DNA of 64,000 nt from Dyella amyloliquefaciens (lineage in GTDB: Bacteria > Pseudomonadota > Gammaproteobacteria > Xanthomonadales > Rhodanobacteraceae), in contig NZ_SAYT01000004.1 in assembly GCF_004296575.1 (NCBI RefSeq), forward strand, positions 124,001-188,000, given 5' to 3'. The translations under genes and the position numbers were made by a program. The notes beneath the pieces are model-generated. The model saw only the letters and a list, made by a program, of their open reading frames with translations. It did no database searches and had not been told where the DNA came from. Position 1 is the stretch's first letter, and the number at the start of each line of letters is the position of its first letter. Shown piece after piece: positions 49,410-57,794 of the stretch.

Positions 49410-50183
49410 CTAGCGGGCCGGCGGCACCAGGGTAATCTCGAACAGTTTGGGCCAGCGCTTGCCGGTGACGAACAGGCGGTCGTGCTGGGCGTCGTAGGCA
49501 ATGCCGTTGAGCACGTCGTTGGAGGGATCGGGCAGCTTGTTGATATCCAGCAGGCCGGTGAGGTCGATCCAGCCCTTCACGTGGCCGGTGGCCGGGTCGA
49601 TGCGGGCGATGCGATCGGTCATCCACACGTTGGCGTAGATCTCGCCCTTCACCCATTCCAACTCGTTGAGATTGAGCACCGGCTGGTCGCCGTCCGTGAC
49701 CAGGATGCTGCCCACCGTCGCCAGTGTCTTGGGATCGAGCACGCGCAGCACGGCCGAACCGTCGCTCATGTAGATGTGCTGATCGTTGCGCGTCAGTGCC
49801 CAGCCTTCGCCAGGGTAAGTGAAGGTGCGCTCTTGCTTGAAGCTGGTGAGGTCGTAGACGAAGCCCAGCTGGTCCTTCCAGGTGAGCTGCACGATGTGCT
49901 GGCCCCAGTCGACGATGCCTTCGCCGAAATACTGCGCCGGCAGGTCGTGGCGCTGCACGACCTTGCCGCTTTCCAGCTCCACCTTGCGCACGGTCGACTC
50001 GCCGGCTTCGCCGGTGCTCTCGTAGAGATAGCCGTCCTTGTAGAACAGGCCCTCGGTATAGGCCGAGGTGTCATGCGGATAGGTGTGCACCACGCGATAG
50101 CCGTAGACCGGCGTCGTGGCATGGATGGAGGCGGTGGCGGTGAGCGCGGCGATGGCGGCCGCGCGGGTGAGCCAGCGGATCAT
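49410..50183 (-). CDS. Bacterial glutaminyl-peptide cyclotransferase
   Basis: A 257-residue periplasmic protein with a signal peptide (ending ASIHAT) and a five-bladed propeller as in the plant/bacterial (Xanthomonas, papaya) type: YRVVHTYPHDTSAYTEGLFYKDGYLYESTGEAGESTVRKVELESGKVVQRHDLPAQYFGEGIVDWGQHIVQLTWKDQ, GWALTRNDQHIYMSDGSAVLRVLDPKTL and NELEWVKGEIYANVWMTDRIARIDPATG. The glutamates and Trp/Asn of the active site in FYKDGYLYES, YFGEGIV and LNELEW look conserved. It converts N-terminal Gln to pyroglutamate. This is a different fold from the animal enzyme. Confidence 0.9.
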   Translation of the reverse strand: MIRWLTRAAAIAALTATASIHATTPVYGYRVVHTYPHDTSAYTEGLFYKDGYLYESTGEAGESTVRKVELESGKVVQRHDLPAQYFGEGIVDWGQHIVQLTWKDQLGFVYDLTSFKQERTFTYPGEGWALTRNDQHIYMSDGSAVLRVLDPKTLATVGSILVTDGDQPVLNLNELEWVKGEIYANVWMTDRIARIDPATGHVKGWIDLTGLLDINKLPDPSNDVLNGIAYDAQHDRLFVTGKRWPKLFEITLVPPAR

Positions 50184-50219
50184 GCAGGGTGTCCCGTGAT
50201 GGTGCGTAAGGGGCTGAGC

Positions 50220-51596
50220 TTAATGCAGAGCACGCACCCGGAAGTTGCGGCCTTTGATCTTGCCCGCGCGCAAGCGTTCCAGCGCCTTGTTCGCAAGATC
50301 ACGCTGAATCGCCACATAGGCGCGCGTGGCGAACACGTCGATCTTGCCGATGCTCTTGGCGTCGAGGCCCGCATCGCCAGTCAATGCGCCAAGAATGTCG
50401 CCGGGACGCAGCTTGTCCTGACGACCGGCGTCGATCACCACCGTTTTCATCGGTGCAAGGTTGAGCTGCTTGCCGCGCGGCGCCGACAGCTTGAGCGGCT
50501 GCCAGGGCAGCGGCTTGCCCATCTGTTCCTCGATATTGAGGGCCTTGGGGCGTTCGCGGGGCGTGACCAGGGTGATGGCATGGCCCGTTTCACCCGCGCG
50601 ACCCGTGCGACCGACGCGATGTGTGTGCGTATCAGGATCGTGCGCGATGTCAAAGCTCACCACCAGCGGCAGCGCGGCGATATCGAGGCCACGTGCGGCA
50701 ACGTCCGTTGCCACCAGGATAGAGCAACTGCGATTGGCGAACTGCACCAGCACTTCGTCGCGGTCGCGCTGTTCCATGTCGCCGTGCAGGGCCAGGGCGG
50801 AGAAGCCGCGCTTGTCCAGCTCGTCGGCTACCGCGTCCACGTCCTTGCGCATGTTGCAGAACACCAGGGCGTGCTGCGCGTGTTCCTTGCCGAGCAGCTG
50901 TGCGAGCGCATCCATCTTTTGCGCCGGTTCCACTTCGTGGAAGCGCTGCTCGATGGTGACCTCGTCATGCGGCGTTTCTACCGTTACCTCGACCGGATCA
51001 CGCTGCAGGCGCTTGCTGACCTGGCGGATTTCTTCGGCGTACGTGGCGGAGAACAACAGCGTCTGGTGGTGCTTGGCGATGCGTCCGACAATGTCGTCGA
51101 TGGCTTCGGAAAAGCCCATGTCGAGCATGCGGTCCGCTTCGTCCAGCACCAGCACCTTGATGCCGCCGCCATGCAGGCTGCCGCGCTTCAAGTGCTCCTG
51201 CACACGGCCGGGCGTGCCGACCACGATGTGCGGATCATGCGTGAGCGACGCCAGCTGCGGACCCAACGGCATGCCGCCGCAGAGCGTCAGCAGCTTCACA
51301 TTCGGGATATTGGCAGCCAGCTTGCGGATGGCCTTGCTCACCTGGTCGGCCAGCTCGCGGGTGGGGCACAGCACCAGCGCCTGCAGGCGAATGGTGTCCA
51401 CGTCCAGGCTTTGCAGCAGGCTGAGGCCAAAGGCCGCGGTCTTGCCGCTGCCTGTGCGGGCCTGTGCGATCACGTCGCGGCCCTCCAGCATCGGCGGCAG
51501 GCTCTGGGCCTGTACCGGGGTCATCTCGGTATAGCCGAGGGTCTCCACGCTGGCGAGCAGCGCGGGCTTGAGCGGGAGCGTGCGGAAATCGGTCAT
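50220..51596 (-). CDS. dbpA: ATP-dependent RNA helicase DbpA
   Basis: A 458-residue DEAD-box helicase. The motifs are in order: Q motif (GYTEMTPVQAQSLP), I ARTGSGKT, Ia PTRELADQ, II DEAD (VLDEADRMLDM), III SAT, then TDVAARGLDI (V) and HRVGRTGRAG (VI). The C-terminal 75 residues (TVVIDAGRQDKLRPGDILGALTGDAGLDAKSIGKIDVFATRAYVAIQRDLANKALERLRAGKIKGRNFRVRAL) are the RRM-like DbpA RNA-binding domain that recognises hairpin 92 of 23S rRNA. It assists large-subunit ribosome assembly. Start at the ATG 51596 (MTDFRTLPL). Confidence 0.95.
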   Translation of the reverse strand: MTDFRTLPLKPALLASVETLGYTEMTPVQAQSLPPMLEGRDVIAQARTGSGKTAAFGLSLLQSLDVDTIRLQALVLCPTRELADQVSKAIRKLAANIPNVKLLTLCGGMPLGPQLASLTHDPHIVVGTPGRVQEHLKRGSLHGGGIKVLVLDEADRMLDMGFSEAIDDIVGRIAKHHQTLLFSATYAEEIRQVSKRLQRDPVEVTVETPHDEVTIEQRFHEVEPAQKMDALAQLLGKEHAQHALVFCNMRKDVDAVADELDKRGFSALALHGDMEQRDRDEVLVQFANRSCSILVATDVAARGLDIAALPLVVSFDIAHDPDTHTHRVGRTGRAGETGHAITLVTPRERPKALNIEEQMGKPLPWQPLKLSAPRGKQLNLAPMKTVVIDAGRQDKLRPGDILGALTGDAGLDAKSIGKIDVFATRAYVAIQRDLANKALERLRAGKIKGRNFRVRALH

Positions 51597-51675
51597 GCGG
51601 CATTGTCGCATGCCGCCCCGGGCGGGGCAGGAAACGGCCAGGGCCGGGGGCGCTTACGCCCCCGTCCCCTGCAAA

Positions 51676-53115
51676 TCAGCCCTGCATCTCTTCCAGTTCC
51701 ATGCCCTTGGTCTCGCGCACCGTCTTCACCACGAAGACCAGCGATATCAGCGCGAAGGCGGCATACAGGCCGTAGGCGAAGCTCAGGCCCATTTCGGCCA
51801 GTGCCGGGAAGCTGCTGGTGATGATGAAGTTGGCGATCCACTGCGCGGCGGCGGCCACGGCCAGTGCGATGGCGCGGATGCGATTGGGGAACATCTCGCC
51901 CAGCAGCACCCACACCATCGGGCCCCAGCTGAGGCCGAAGAACACCACGTACGCATTGGCCGAGACCAGGGCCACCATGTTCCACGGCGCGGGCAGGCTC
52001 AGCGTGGCGCCGCTGCCGGTGGCCTGCGAGAAGCACCAGGCCATCGCCGCCAGCGTCACCGTCATGCCGGCCGAACCGATGACGAGCAGCGGCTTGCGGC
52101 CGATGCGATCCACCAGCGCGATCGCCACCAGCGTCACCAGCACGTTCACGACCGACGTCGCCACGGTGATGGAGAACGAGTCGGCCTCGCTGAAGCCGAC
52201 CGAGTGCCACAGCGTGGACGAGTAGTAGAAGATGACGTTGATGCCCACGAACTGCTGGAACACCGACAGCAGGATGCCCACCCACACCACCGGCAGCAGG
52301 CCAAAGGCCGTGCCGCGCAGATCGCGCAAGGTGGGGCGGTATTCGGAGTGAAGGCTGTCCTGGATGTCCTTCACCTTCGCGTTGAGCGCCGTTTCGCTGT
52401 GCATGTCCAGCACGCGGCGCAACACGTCGTGCGCTTCCGACAGCCGGCCCTTGGCCACCAGGTAGCGCGGTGATTCCGGTACACCCAGTACCAGCGAACC
52501 GTAGATCAGCGCAGGAACCACGGCGACCAGGAACATCCAGCGCCACGCGGCCAGACCCATCCACAAGGGATGTGCGGCGCCGCCCGCGGTTCCGGCAAGC
52601 CAGGCGTCGCTGAGCAACGCAGCGAAGATGCCGAGCACGATGGCGAGCTGTTGCAGCGAACCGAGGCGTCCGCGCACGGCGGCTGGTGAAACCTCCGCGA
52701 TGTAAGTCGGCGCGATGACCGATGCCATGCCCACGCCGATGCCACCGACGAGGCGCCAGAACACGAGGCTGGCCACGCCGGACACCAGGCCCGAGCCCAA
52801 TGCACTGAGAGCGAGGAACAGTGCTGCGATCTGCATGCTGCGCACACGGCCGAGGCGATCCGCGAGAGGACCCGCATACCATGCGCCCACGGCGGAACCG
52901 AGCAGTGCACACGACACGGCGAAACCGATCTGCCCCGCGCCCAGCCCGAAGTTGCCGCGCACAGCATCCACGGCGCCGTTGATCACGGCCGTATCGAAAC
53001 CAAACAGGAAACCGCCGAGCGCCGCCGCTGCTGCGATCAGCACTACGCGCGCCGTGGCACGCTGGCCCAGATCATCGACAGCGTTCGTCGATGTTGAAGG
53101 TGTATTGAGATTCAT
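51676..53115 (-). CDS. Sugar porter family MFS transporter
   Basis: A 479-residue twelve-helix transporter with the sugar porter signatures: FGFDTAVINGAVDAV, DRLGRVRSMQ, RLVGGIGVGMASVIAPTYIAEVSPAAVRGRLGSL, PESPRYLVAKGR, the QQFVGINVIFYYSSTL block with Q and N sugar contacts, DRIGRKPLLV, and WGPMVWVLLGEMFPNRIRAIALA. It probably imports a sugar with protons. Start at 53115 with GGGGAGAGG directly upstream, a strong ribosome site; the longer frame to 53187 is unlikely. The gene opens the minus-strand run that continues to dbpA. Confidence 0.94.
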   Translation of the reverse strand: MNLNTPSTSTNAVDDLGQRATARVVLIAAAAALGGFLFGFDTAVINGAVDAVRGNFGLGAGQIGFAVSCALLGSAVGAWYAGPLADRLGRVRSMQIAALFLALSALGSGLVSGVASLVFWRLVGGIGVGMASVIAPTYIAEVSPAAVRGRLGSLQQLAIVLGIFAALLSDAWLAGTAGGAAHPLWMGLAAWRWMFLVAVVPALIYGSLVLGVPESPRYLVAKGRLSEAHDVLRRVLDMHSETALNAKVKDIQDSLHSEYRPTLRDLRGTAFGLLPVVWVGILLSVFQQFVGINVIFYYSSTLWHSVGFSEADSFSITVATSVVNVLVTLVAIALVDRIGRKPLLVIGSAGMTVTLAAMAWCFSQATGSGATLSLPAPWNMVALVSANAYVVFFGLSWGPMVWVLLGEMFPNRIRAIALAVAAAAQWIANFIITSSFPALAEMGLSFAYGLYAAFALISLVFVVKTVRETKGMELEEMQG

Positions 53116-53779
53116 CGCCTCTCCCCATGCAAAGTCCGACGATTCTGCGCTGGCAGTCGCGGGTACAAGGAGTGAATACGTATGCACTAGAGGGGGAGGG
53201 ATGTCGAGTTTTTGCGGCCCGAGATGGAGATGGTGCAGGTGCGCAATGACGTGTTCTGTGCGCCAGCTCGGTGGATGGCGAAAGCGATGGTACGGAGAGC
53301 AGGTTATTGGTGCATTGCACCACCAAAAGCTCTCCTCAGGAGCGGCCCCTCACCCCGGCCCTCTCCCCGGAGGGGAGAGGGAGAAGTGAAGGACAGAGGC
53401 GAAAAACGCAGCTGCATTAAGTCCTCAGAGTCATGGCGCGTTGCGATGTAGCCGCTCGCTATCGGCGGAGGCGGTCGCAATCCGGGCTCCGGACCCTGCA
53501 GGCTCGTATCCCACATATCGCTATGAGCCCTGGCTCTGAAGGCCATTTTCTTTGGGTTACTTTTCTTTTGGGCCAGCAAAAGAAAAGTGACTCGAGCGCC
53601 GGCAGGGGATCGAAACGCCCGCCGCGTAGGCGGCACCCTGGCGGGAGCGCTAGATCAAATGCGAAAGTCACTGGATTCCCGCGTTCGCGGGAATGACGGG
53701 GAAAAGACCGAGGCGAGAGTTTTCGCGCACTGGGTGCGCTCCTACAGGGGAGCGGCCGTAGTGAGGTTTATTCGCCTCC
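53116..53779. repeat. Repeat-rich spacer of about 660 bp
   Basis: No gene is seen. It holds, left to right: a CCCCTCACCCCGG/CCTCTCC-GGAGGGGAGAGG stem-loop (53340-53388); a long hairpin with arms GTTACTTTTCTTTTG (53556-53570) and CAAAAGAAAAGTGAC (53577-53591), 15 bp with one wobble; an ATTCCCGC/GCGGGAAT hairpin (53675-53694); and one GTAGGAGCGCACC unit in reverse orientation (53723-53746). The repeats come from four different families. Confidence 0.8.
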
Positions 53780-54499
53780 TCACCACTGCGTGCGATTCGG
53801 CAACAACCCTTTCAACTCCGCCTCAGTGAGATTCCGCCACTGCCCCTGCTTCAAATGGCCAAGCTTCACATTGATGACGCGCACCCGTCGCAACTGCGTC
53901 ACGCGATAGCCGAACTCCGCCGACATCAGGCGGATCTGCCGGTTCAGGCCCTGGGTGAGGATGATGGCGAAGCCGAACTTGGCGATCCTGCGCACCTTGC
54001 AGGGCTTGGTCATCTGGCCATGGATGCGCACGCCGCGCGCCATGCCCTTGAGGAATTCATCGGTGACCGGCTTGTTCACCCCCACGAGATACTCCTTCTC
54101 GTGGTTGTTCTCGGTCCGAAGGATTTCATTGACGATGTCGCCGTTGCTGGTGAGCAGGATCAGCCCTTCCGAATCCTTGTCCAATCGACCGATCGGGAAG
54201 ATGCGCTCTTTGTGGTCGACGAAATCGACGATGTTGTCCTTCACCGTCTGGTCGGTGGTGCAGGTCACGCCCACCGGCTTGTTCAGCGCGATGTAGACCG
54301 CGCGCTTGGCCGACGGCGTCGCGGCGAGAATGCGCGCTTTGACGACTTCGCCATCCACGCACACCTCATCGCCCTCCAGCGCCTTGGCACCGGTGGTGAC
54401 GACTTCGCCGTTGATGGTGATGCGACCGGCCAGCAGCATCTCGTCCGCCTCGCGGCGGGAGCAGATGCCGGCTTCGCTGATGTATTTGTTGACGCGCAT
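53780..54499 (-). CDS. rluF: 23S rRNA pseudouridine synthase RluF type
   Basis: A 239-residue RsuA/RluB-E-F family enzyme. The N-terminal S4 domain (MRVNKYISEAGICSRREADEMLLAGRITINGEVVTTGAKALEGDEVCVDGEVV) binds RNA; the catalytic domain has KPVGVTCTTD, the catalytic Asp in PIGRLDKDSEGLILLTSNGD, KEYLVGVNKPVTDEFL and the final EGLNRQIRLM-like block (QGLNRQIRLMSAEFGYRVTQLRRVRV). This pattern and length fit RluF, which modifies U2604 in 23S rRNA (and tRNA-Tyr), rather than RsuA. Start at 54499. It is flanked by two GTAGGAGC repeat copies. Confidence 0.88.
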   Translation of the reverse strand: MRVNKYISEAGICSRREADEMLLAGRITINGEVVTTGAKALEGDEVCVDGEVVKARILAATPSAKRAVYIALNKPVGVTCTTDQTVKDNIVDFVDHKERIFPIGRLDKDSEGLILLTSNGDIVNEILRTENNHEKEYLVGVNKPVTDEFLKGMARGVRIHGQMTKPCKVRRIAKFGFAIILTQGLNRQIRLMSAEFGYRVTQLRRVRVINVKLGHLKQGQWRNLTEAELKGLLPNRTQW

Positions 54500-54519
54500 G
54501 GATGGATCGTTGTTCTTAC

Positions 54520-54601
54520 TGTAGGAGCGCATCCAGTGCGCGAAAGCCAGTCAAAGCGGTACATGGCAAGCCTGCGGTCGCGCACTGGGTGCGCTCCTAC
54601 A
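54520..54601. repeat. Inverted pair of GTAGGAGCGCATCC repeats
   Basis: A direct copy at 54520-54544 (TGTAGGAGCGCATCCAGTGC plus GCGAA) and its inverted copy at 54578-54601 (TCGCGCACTGGG then TGCGCTCCTACA) form a palindromic pair about 80 bp long between the yadH and rluF genes. A stable cruciform or stem-loop RNA is possible. Confidence 0.8.
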
Positions 54602-54611
54602 TGGCCATGCT

Positions 54612-55385
54612 TTACGAACGCAGCCCCACGCCGCGCTTGAGCAGATGCAGCGCCACGCCGGAAAGGCCGATCACGAACACCAGCATCACCGCGAACGCCA
54701 CGCCGATCTGCACGTCGCTGACGCCAAGCACGCCGAAGCGGAACGCGTTCACCATGTACAGGATGGGGTTGACCATCGAGATGCTGCGCCACGGTTCGCC
54801 CAGCAGGTCCACCGAATAGAACACGCCGCCGAGATAGGTGAGCGGGGTGAGCACGAAGGTGGGTACCAGCGCGATGTCGTCGAACTTCTTGGCGAACACG
54901 GCATTGACGAAGCCGGCCAGCGAGAACACCGTCGCGCCCAACAGCACCGATAGGAAGGTGATGATCGGGTGCACGACATGCAGGTCTGTGAAGAACAGCG
55001 CGATCAGCAACACCAAAGCACCGACCACCACGCCACGTGTCACCGCGCCGGTGACATAGCCGAGCAGGATCACCCAGTTGGGCATCGGCGACACCAGCAT
55101 CTCCTCCACCGCGCGGCTGAACTTGGCGCCGAAGAACGAGCTGGAGATGTTGCCGTAGCTGTTGGTGATGATGCTCATCATCACCAGGCCGGGCACGATG
55201 TACTGCATGTAGGTGAAGCCATGCATCTGGCCGATGCGGCTACCGATCAGCTTGCCGAAGATCACGAAGTACAGCGTCATCGTGATGGCGGGCGGGATCA
55301 GCGTCTGCGTCCAGATGCGCATGATGCGCACGATTTCGCGGCGGACGATGGTGTTGAGCGCGACAAGGTTCGCGGCGCCATTCAT
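54612..55385 (-). CDS. yadH: ABC-2 type permease YadH
   Basis: A 257-residue six-helix permease that matches E. coli YadH closely in pattern and length (256): RIWTQTLIPPAITMTLYFVIFGKLIGSRIGQMHGFTYMQYIVPGLVMMSIITNSYGNISSSFFGAKFSRAVEEMLVSPMP and DDIALVPTFVLTPLTYLGGVFYSVDLL, ending LKRGVGLRS. With YadG it forms an ABC exporter of unknown substrate. The start overlaps the yadG stop (ATGA-type), so translation is coupled. Confidence 0.93.
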   Translation of the reverse strand: MNGAANLVALNTIVRREIVRIMRIWTQTLIPPAITMTLYFVIFGKLIGSRIGQMHGFTYMQYIVPGLVMMSIITNSYGNISSSFFGAKFSRAVEEMLVSPMPNWVILLGYVTGAVTRGVVVGALVLLIALFFTDLHVVHPIITFLSVLLGATVFSLAGFVNAVFAKKFDDIALVPTFVLTPLTYLGGVFYSVDLLGEPWRSISMVNPILYMVNAFRFGVLGVSDVQIGVAFAVMLVFVIGLSGVALHLLKRGVGLRS

Positions 55386-56341
55386 GCGACTTTCTCCACG
55401 TTGTCCTTCGTGGTTCGGCCGTTCTCGACCAGTCGCACGAACAGTTCTTCCAGACGGTTGGTCTTGTTGCGCATCGAGGTCACCGTCATGCCCTGGGCGG
55501 ACAAGGTGGCGAACAACGAGTTGAGGTCGTGCGAGCGGGCCATCTCCGCCTCCAGCGTGTGCTCATCGATGCGACGCAGCGTGATGCCCGGGATGACGGG
55601 CAGCTCGACGGGTACGTGATTGATGTCCAGCACGAAGGTTTCCACGTCCAGCGAGGCCAGCAGTCGCTTCATCGAGGTGTTCTCCACGATGGTGCCGTGG
55701 TCGATGATGGCGATGTTGCGGCAGAGCTGCTCGGCTTCCTCCAGGTAATGCGTGGTAAGAATCACCGTGGTGCCGGCGGCATTGATGCCGCTGACGAACT
55801 GCCACATCGAACGACGGATCTCGATGTCCACGCCCGCGGTCGGCTCGTCGAGGATGAGCAGCTTGGGCTCGTTCATCATCGCGCGGGCGATCATCAGGCG
55901 GCGCTTCATGCCGCCGGAGAGCATGCGCGCCTGGTGCTGCGCCTTGTCCCACAGGCGCAGCTCCTTGAGGTACTTCTCAGCACGTTCGGCGGCGATCTTC
56001 CGCGGAATGCCGTAGAAGCCCGCCTCGTTCACGCAGATGTCGAACGGCTTCTCGAACTGGTTGAAGTTGATTTCCTGGGGCACCAGGCCGATCAGCTGCA
56101 TGGCCTTGCCACGCTGCTTGTTGACCGAGACGCCGAACACCTCGGCGTCGCCACCGGAGGCGTTCACCAGGGAGGACAGGATGCCGATCAGCGTCGATTT
56201 GCCGGCGCCATTGGGGCCGAGCAGGGCGAAGAAATCGCCGGGCTGGACCGTGAGACTGATGCCCTTGAGGGCTTCGACGCCATTGCTGTAGGTCTTGCGC
56301 AGGTTGTTTACGACGAGCGCGGGTGTGGAAGAAGGGGACAT
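55382..56341 (-). CDS. yadG: ABC exporter ATPase YadG
   Basis: A 319-residue ATPase with the ABC motifs: Walker A LLGPNGAGKSTLIG, Q-loop VPQEINFNQF, signature LSGGMKRRLMIARAM, Walker B LLILDEPTAGVD and H-loop LTTHYLEEAEQL. The C-terminal 85 residues (KRLLASLDVETFVLDINHVPVELP...) are the extra dimer domain seen in YadG-like proteins. It powers YadH. I use the ATG at 56341; a GTG three codons upstream is possible. The pair is divergent from the fpr gene. Confidence 0.93.
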   Translation of the reverse strand: MSPSSTPALVVNNLRKTYSNGVEALKGISLTVQPGDFFALLGPNGAGKSTLIGILSSLVNASGGDAEVFGVSVNKQRGKAMQLIGLVPQEINFNQFEKPFDICVNEAGFYGIPRKIAAERAEKYLKELRLWDKAQHQARMLSGGMKRRLMIARAMMNEPKLLILDEPTAGVDIEIRRSMWQFVSGINAAGTTVILTTHYLEEAEQLCRNIAIIDHGTIVENTSMKRLLASLDVETFVLDINHVPVELPVIPGITLRRIDEHTLEAEMARSHDLNSLFATLSAQGMTVTSMRNKTNRLEELFVRLVENGRTTKDNVEKVA

Positions 56342-56436
56342 GAGCTGCACCGGAGGGGCTAGCCTTTTATTATACGGGGCTTGCCCGGGCCGTCCGGCCT
56401 GGCGTCGCGATCACATTGTTTCCCGGGAAAACCTTC

Positions 56437-57180
56437 ATGGCCGACCATTTCCAGCTCCGTCTCGTCGACAGCACCATGCTGGCGCCCACCGTGCGTCATA
56501 TGGCGTTTGAGCGAGCGGATGGCCAGCCCTTGGCCTTTGTGCCCGGGCAATTCCTGCAGATCCATTTCCACTACGACGACGGCACGGCCACCAAGCGCAG
56601 CTACTCGGTGGGCACAGTGGGTGATGGCTCCTCTCCGACCCAGCGCATCGAGATCGCGGTGAGCTACGTGGAAGGCGGTGCCGCCACCAAGCTGCTGGGC
56701 GAGCTGCCGATCGGTGGCGTGATCGACGCCAGCGGCCCCTATGGCCGCTTCTGCCTGCAGGCCGGCGACACCAACGGCCGCTACATCCTGATGGCCACCG
56801 GCACGGGCGTCACCCCCTACCGCGCCATGCTTCCGCAGATCGCCGAACTGGTGAAGCAAGGGCGCGAGGTGGTGCTGCTGTACGGTGCCCGCAACGAGGT
56901 CGAGCTGCTGTACGGCGAGGAATTCGAAGCCTTCGCCCAGGCCAACCCCGGCTTCACCTTCCACGGCTGCCTGAGCCGCCAGGCCCGCGAAGTGCCCCGC
57001 CCGAACGACCGCTCTGGCCACGTCCAGAACGTGCTGGCCGAACTCGCCCCCAGTGCCGAACGCGATATCGCCTACCTGTGCGGCAACCCCAACATGGTCG
57101 ACGCCGCCTTCGCCGCCCTCAAGGAATTCGGCCTGCCGGTGGCGCAGATCCGCCGCGAGAAGTACATCTCCTCACGTTGA
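56437..57180 (+). CDS. fpr: Ferredoxin-NADP reductase type flavoprotein
   Basis: A 247-residue FAD/NAD(P)H oxidoreductase. The FAD-binding motif is ATKRSYSVGTVGDG (R-x-Y-S), followed by the NADPH-binding LMATGTGVTPYRAML and YLCGNPNMVDAAFAALKEFG. The C-terminal REKYISSR fits the Fpr subfamily. It moves electrons between NADPH and ferredoxin or flavodoxin, and feeds redox-defence and biosynthetic enzymes. GGGAAA lies before the ATG at 56437. A TATTAT/TATACG A/T-rich stretch about 70 bp upstream is a likely -10. Confidence 0.88.
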   Translation: MADHFQLRLVDSTMLAPTVRHMAFERADGQPLAFVPGQFLQIHFHYDDGTATKRSYSVGTVGDGSSPTQRIEIAVSYVEGGAATKLLGELPIGGVIDASGPYGRFCLQAGDTNGRYILMATGTGVTPYRAMLPQIAELVKQGREVVLLYGARNEVELLYGEEFEAFAQANPGFTFHGCLSRQAREVPRPNDRSGHVQNVLAELAPSAERDIAYLCGNPNMVDAAFAALKEFGLPVAQIRREKYISSR

Positions 57181-57442
57181 GTCGCGGGAAGTATTTCTAA
57201 ACCATTGCCTAACAAGGCCCTCAAGTTCGCCTGAGGCTGGCCGCTAACGGTTCAGCCCAGGCGACGCCCTTCGCCGTTCCCAATCCGCCATCCCCGGGTC
57301 GATTTCCCGACACCCGCCAAAAGCGTGACGCAGTTCACGCTGTGAACACCTGCCCGGGATTTCGATATCAAGCCCCTGTCGGCCACGCCGATAGCTCCAA
57401 ACAGTACCCCTCCATTCCCCTGGGGTACGGAAGGGGCCGTTT

Positions 57443-57790
57443 ATGAAGGGCTGGAATCGCTTTATCTGGGTGGTTGTTGCCGTCGCCTTGGCGCTGGGCG
57501 CACGCGACGTGCGTGCCGCGGGAGGCTCGATGGCCTTTAACGGGATGATCGCTGCGCCGACCTGCGGTCCGGACATGGACCAGCCGTCTCAAGGTAGCCG
57601 TTGGCATCGCTGTGGTGAGAGCCAGCCCGATGCGCAAGGCGTCACGGCTTCGCCTTACGTACTTGCCAACTCGCCACTTGCTGGTGGCGAGCTAGCATCC
57701 GACCGACTGGTGGCGTATCTCGCCGGTTACCTGGCTTCGGCCGGCGTTGCCCCCGGAGAAGCGCGTCTGATTACCCAGACGTTCGAATAA
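57443..57790 (+). CDS. Small secreted protein with pilin-like N-terminus
   Basis: A 115-residue protein with a signal peptide (MKGWNRFIWVVVAVALALGARDVRAA, then GGSMAFNG). The mature start, MAFNGMIAAPTCGP, resembles the F-x-G-x-I-x-x-P-T-C opening of chaperone-usher pilins, and a second Cys lies 16 residues on (WHRCGE). The rest (YLAGYLASAGVAPGEARLITQTFE) lacks the strands and penultimate Tyr of a full pilin. GGAAGGGG precedes the ATG. It converges with the tip-adhesin gene with four bases between. It could be a fimbria-related regulatory or capping peptide, or simply a remnant. Confidence 0.6.
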   Translation: MKGWNRFIWVVVAVALALGARDVRAAGGSMAFNGMIAAPTCGPDMDQPSQGSRWHRCGESQPDAQGVTASPYVLANSPLAGGELASDRLVAYLAGYLASAGVAPGEARLITQTFE

Positions 57791-57794
57791 AACG

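Noticed and set aside
49221-51821. 866-codon plus-strand frame opposite the M28, cyclase and helicase genes
   Set aside because: Spans three well-supported minus-strand genes and has no domain.
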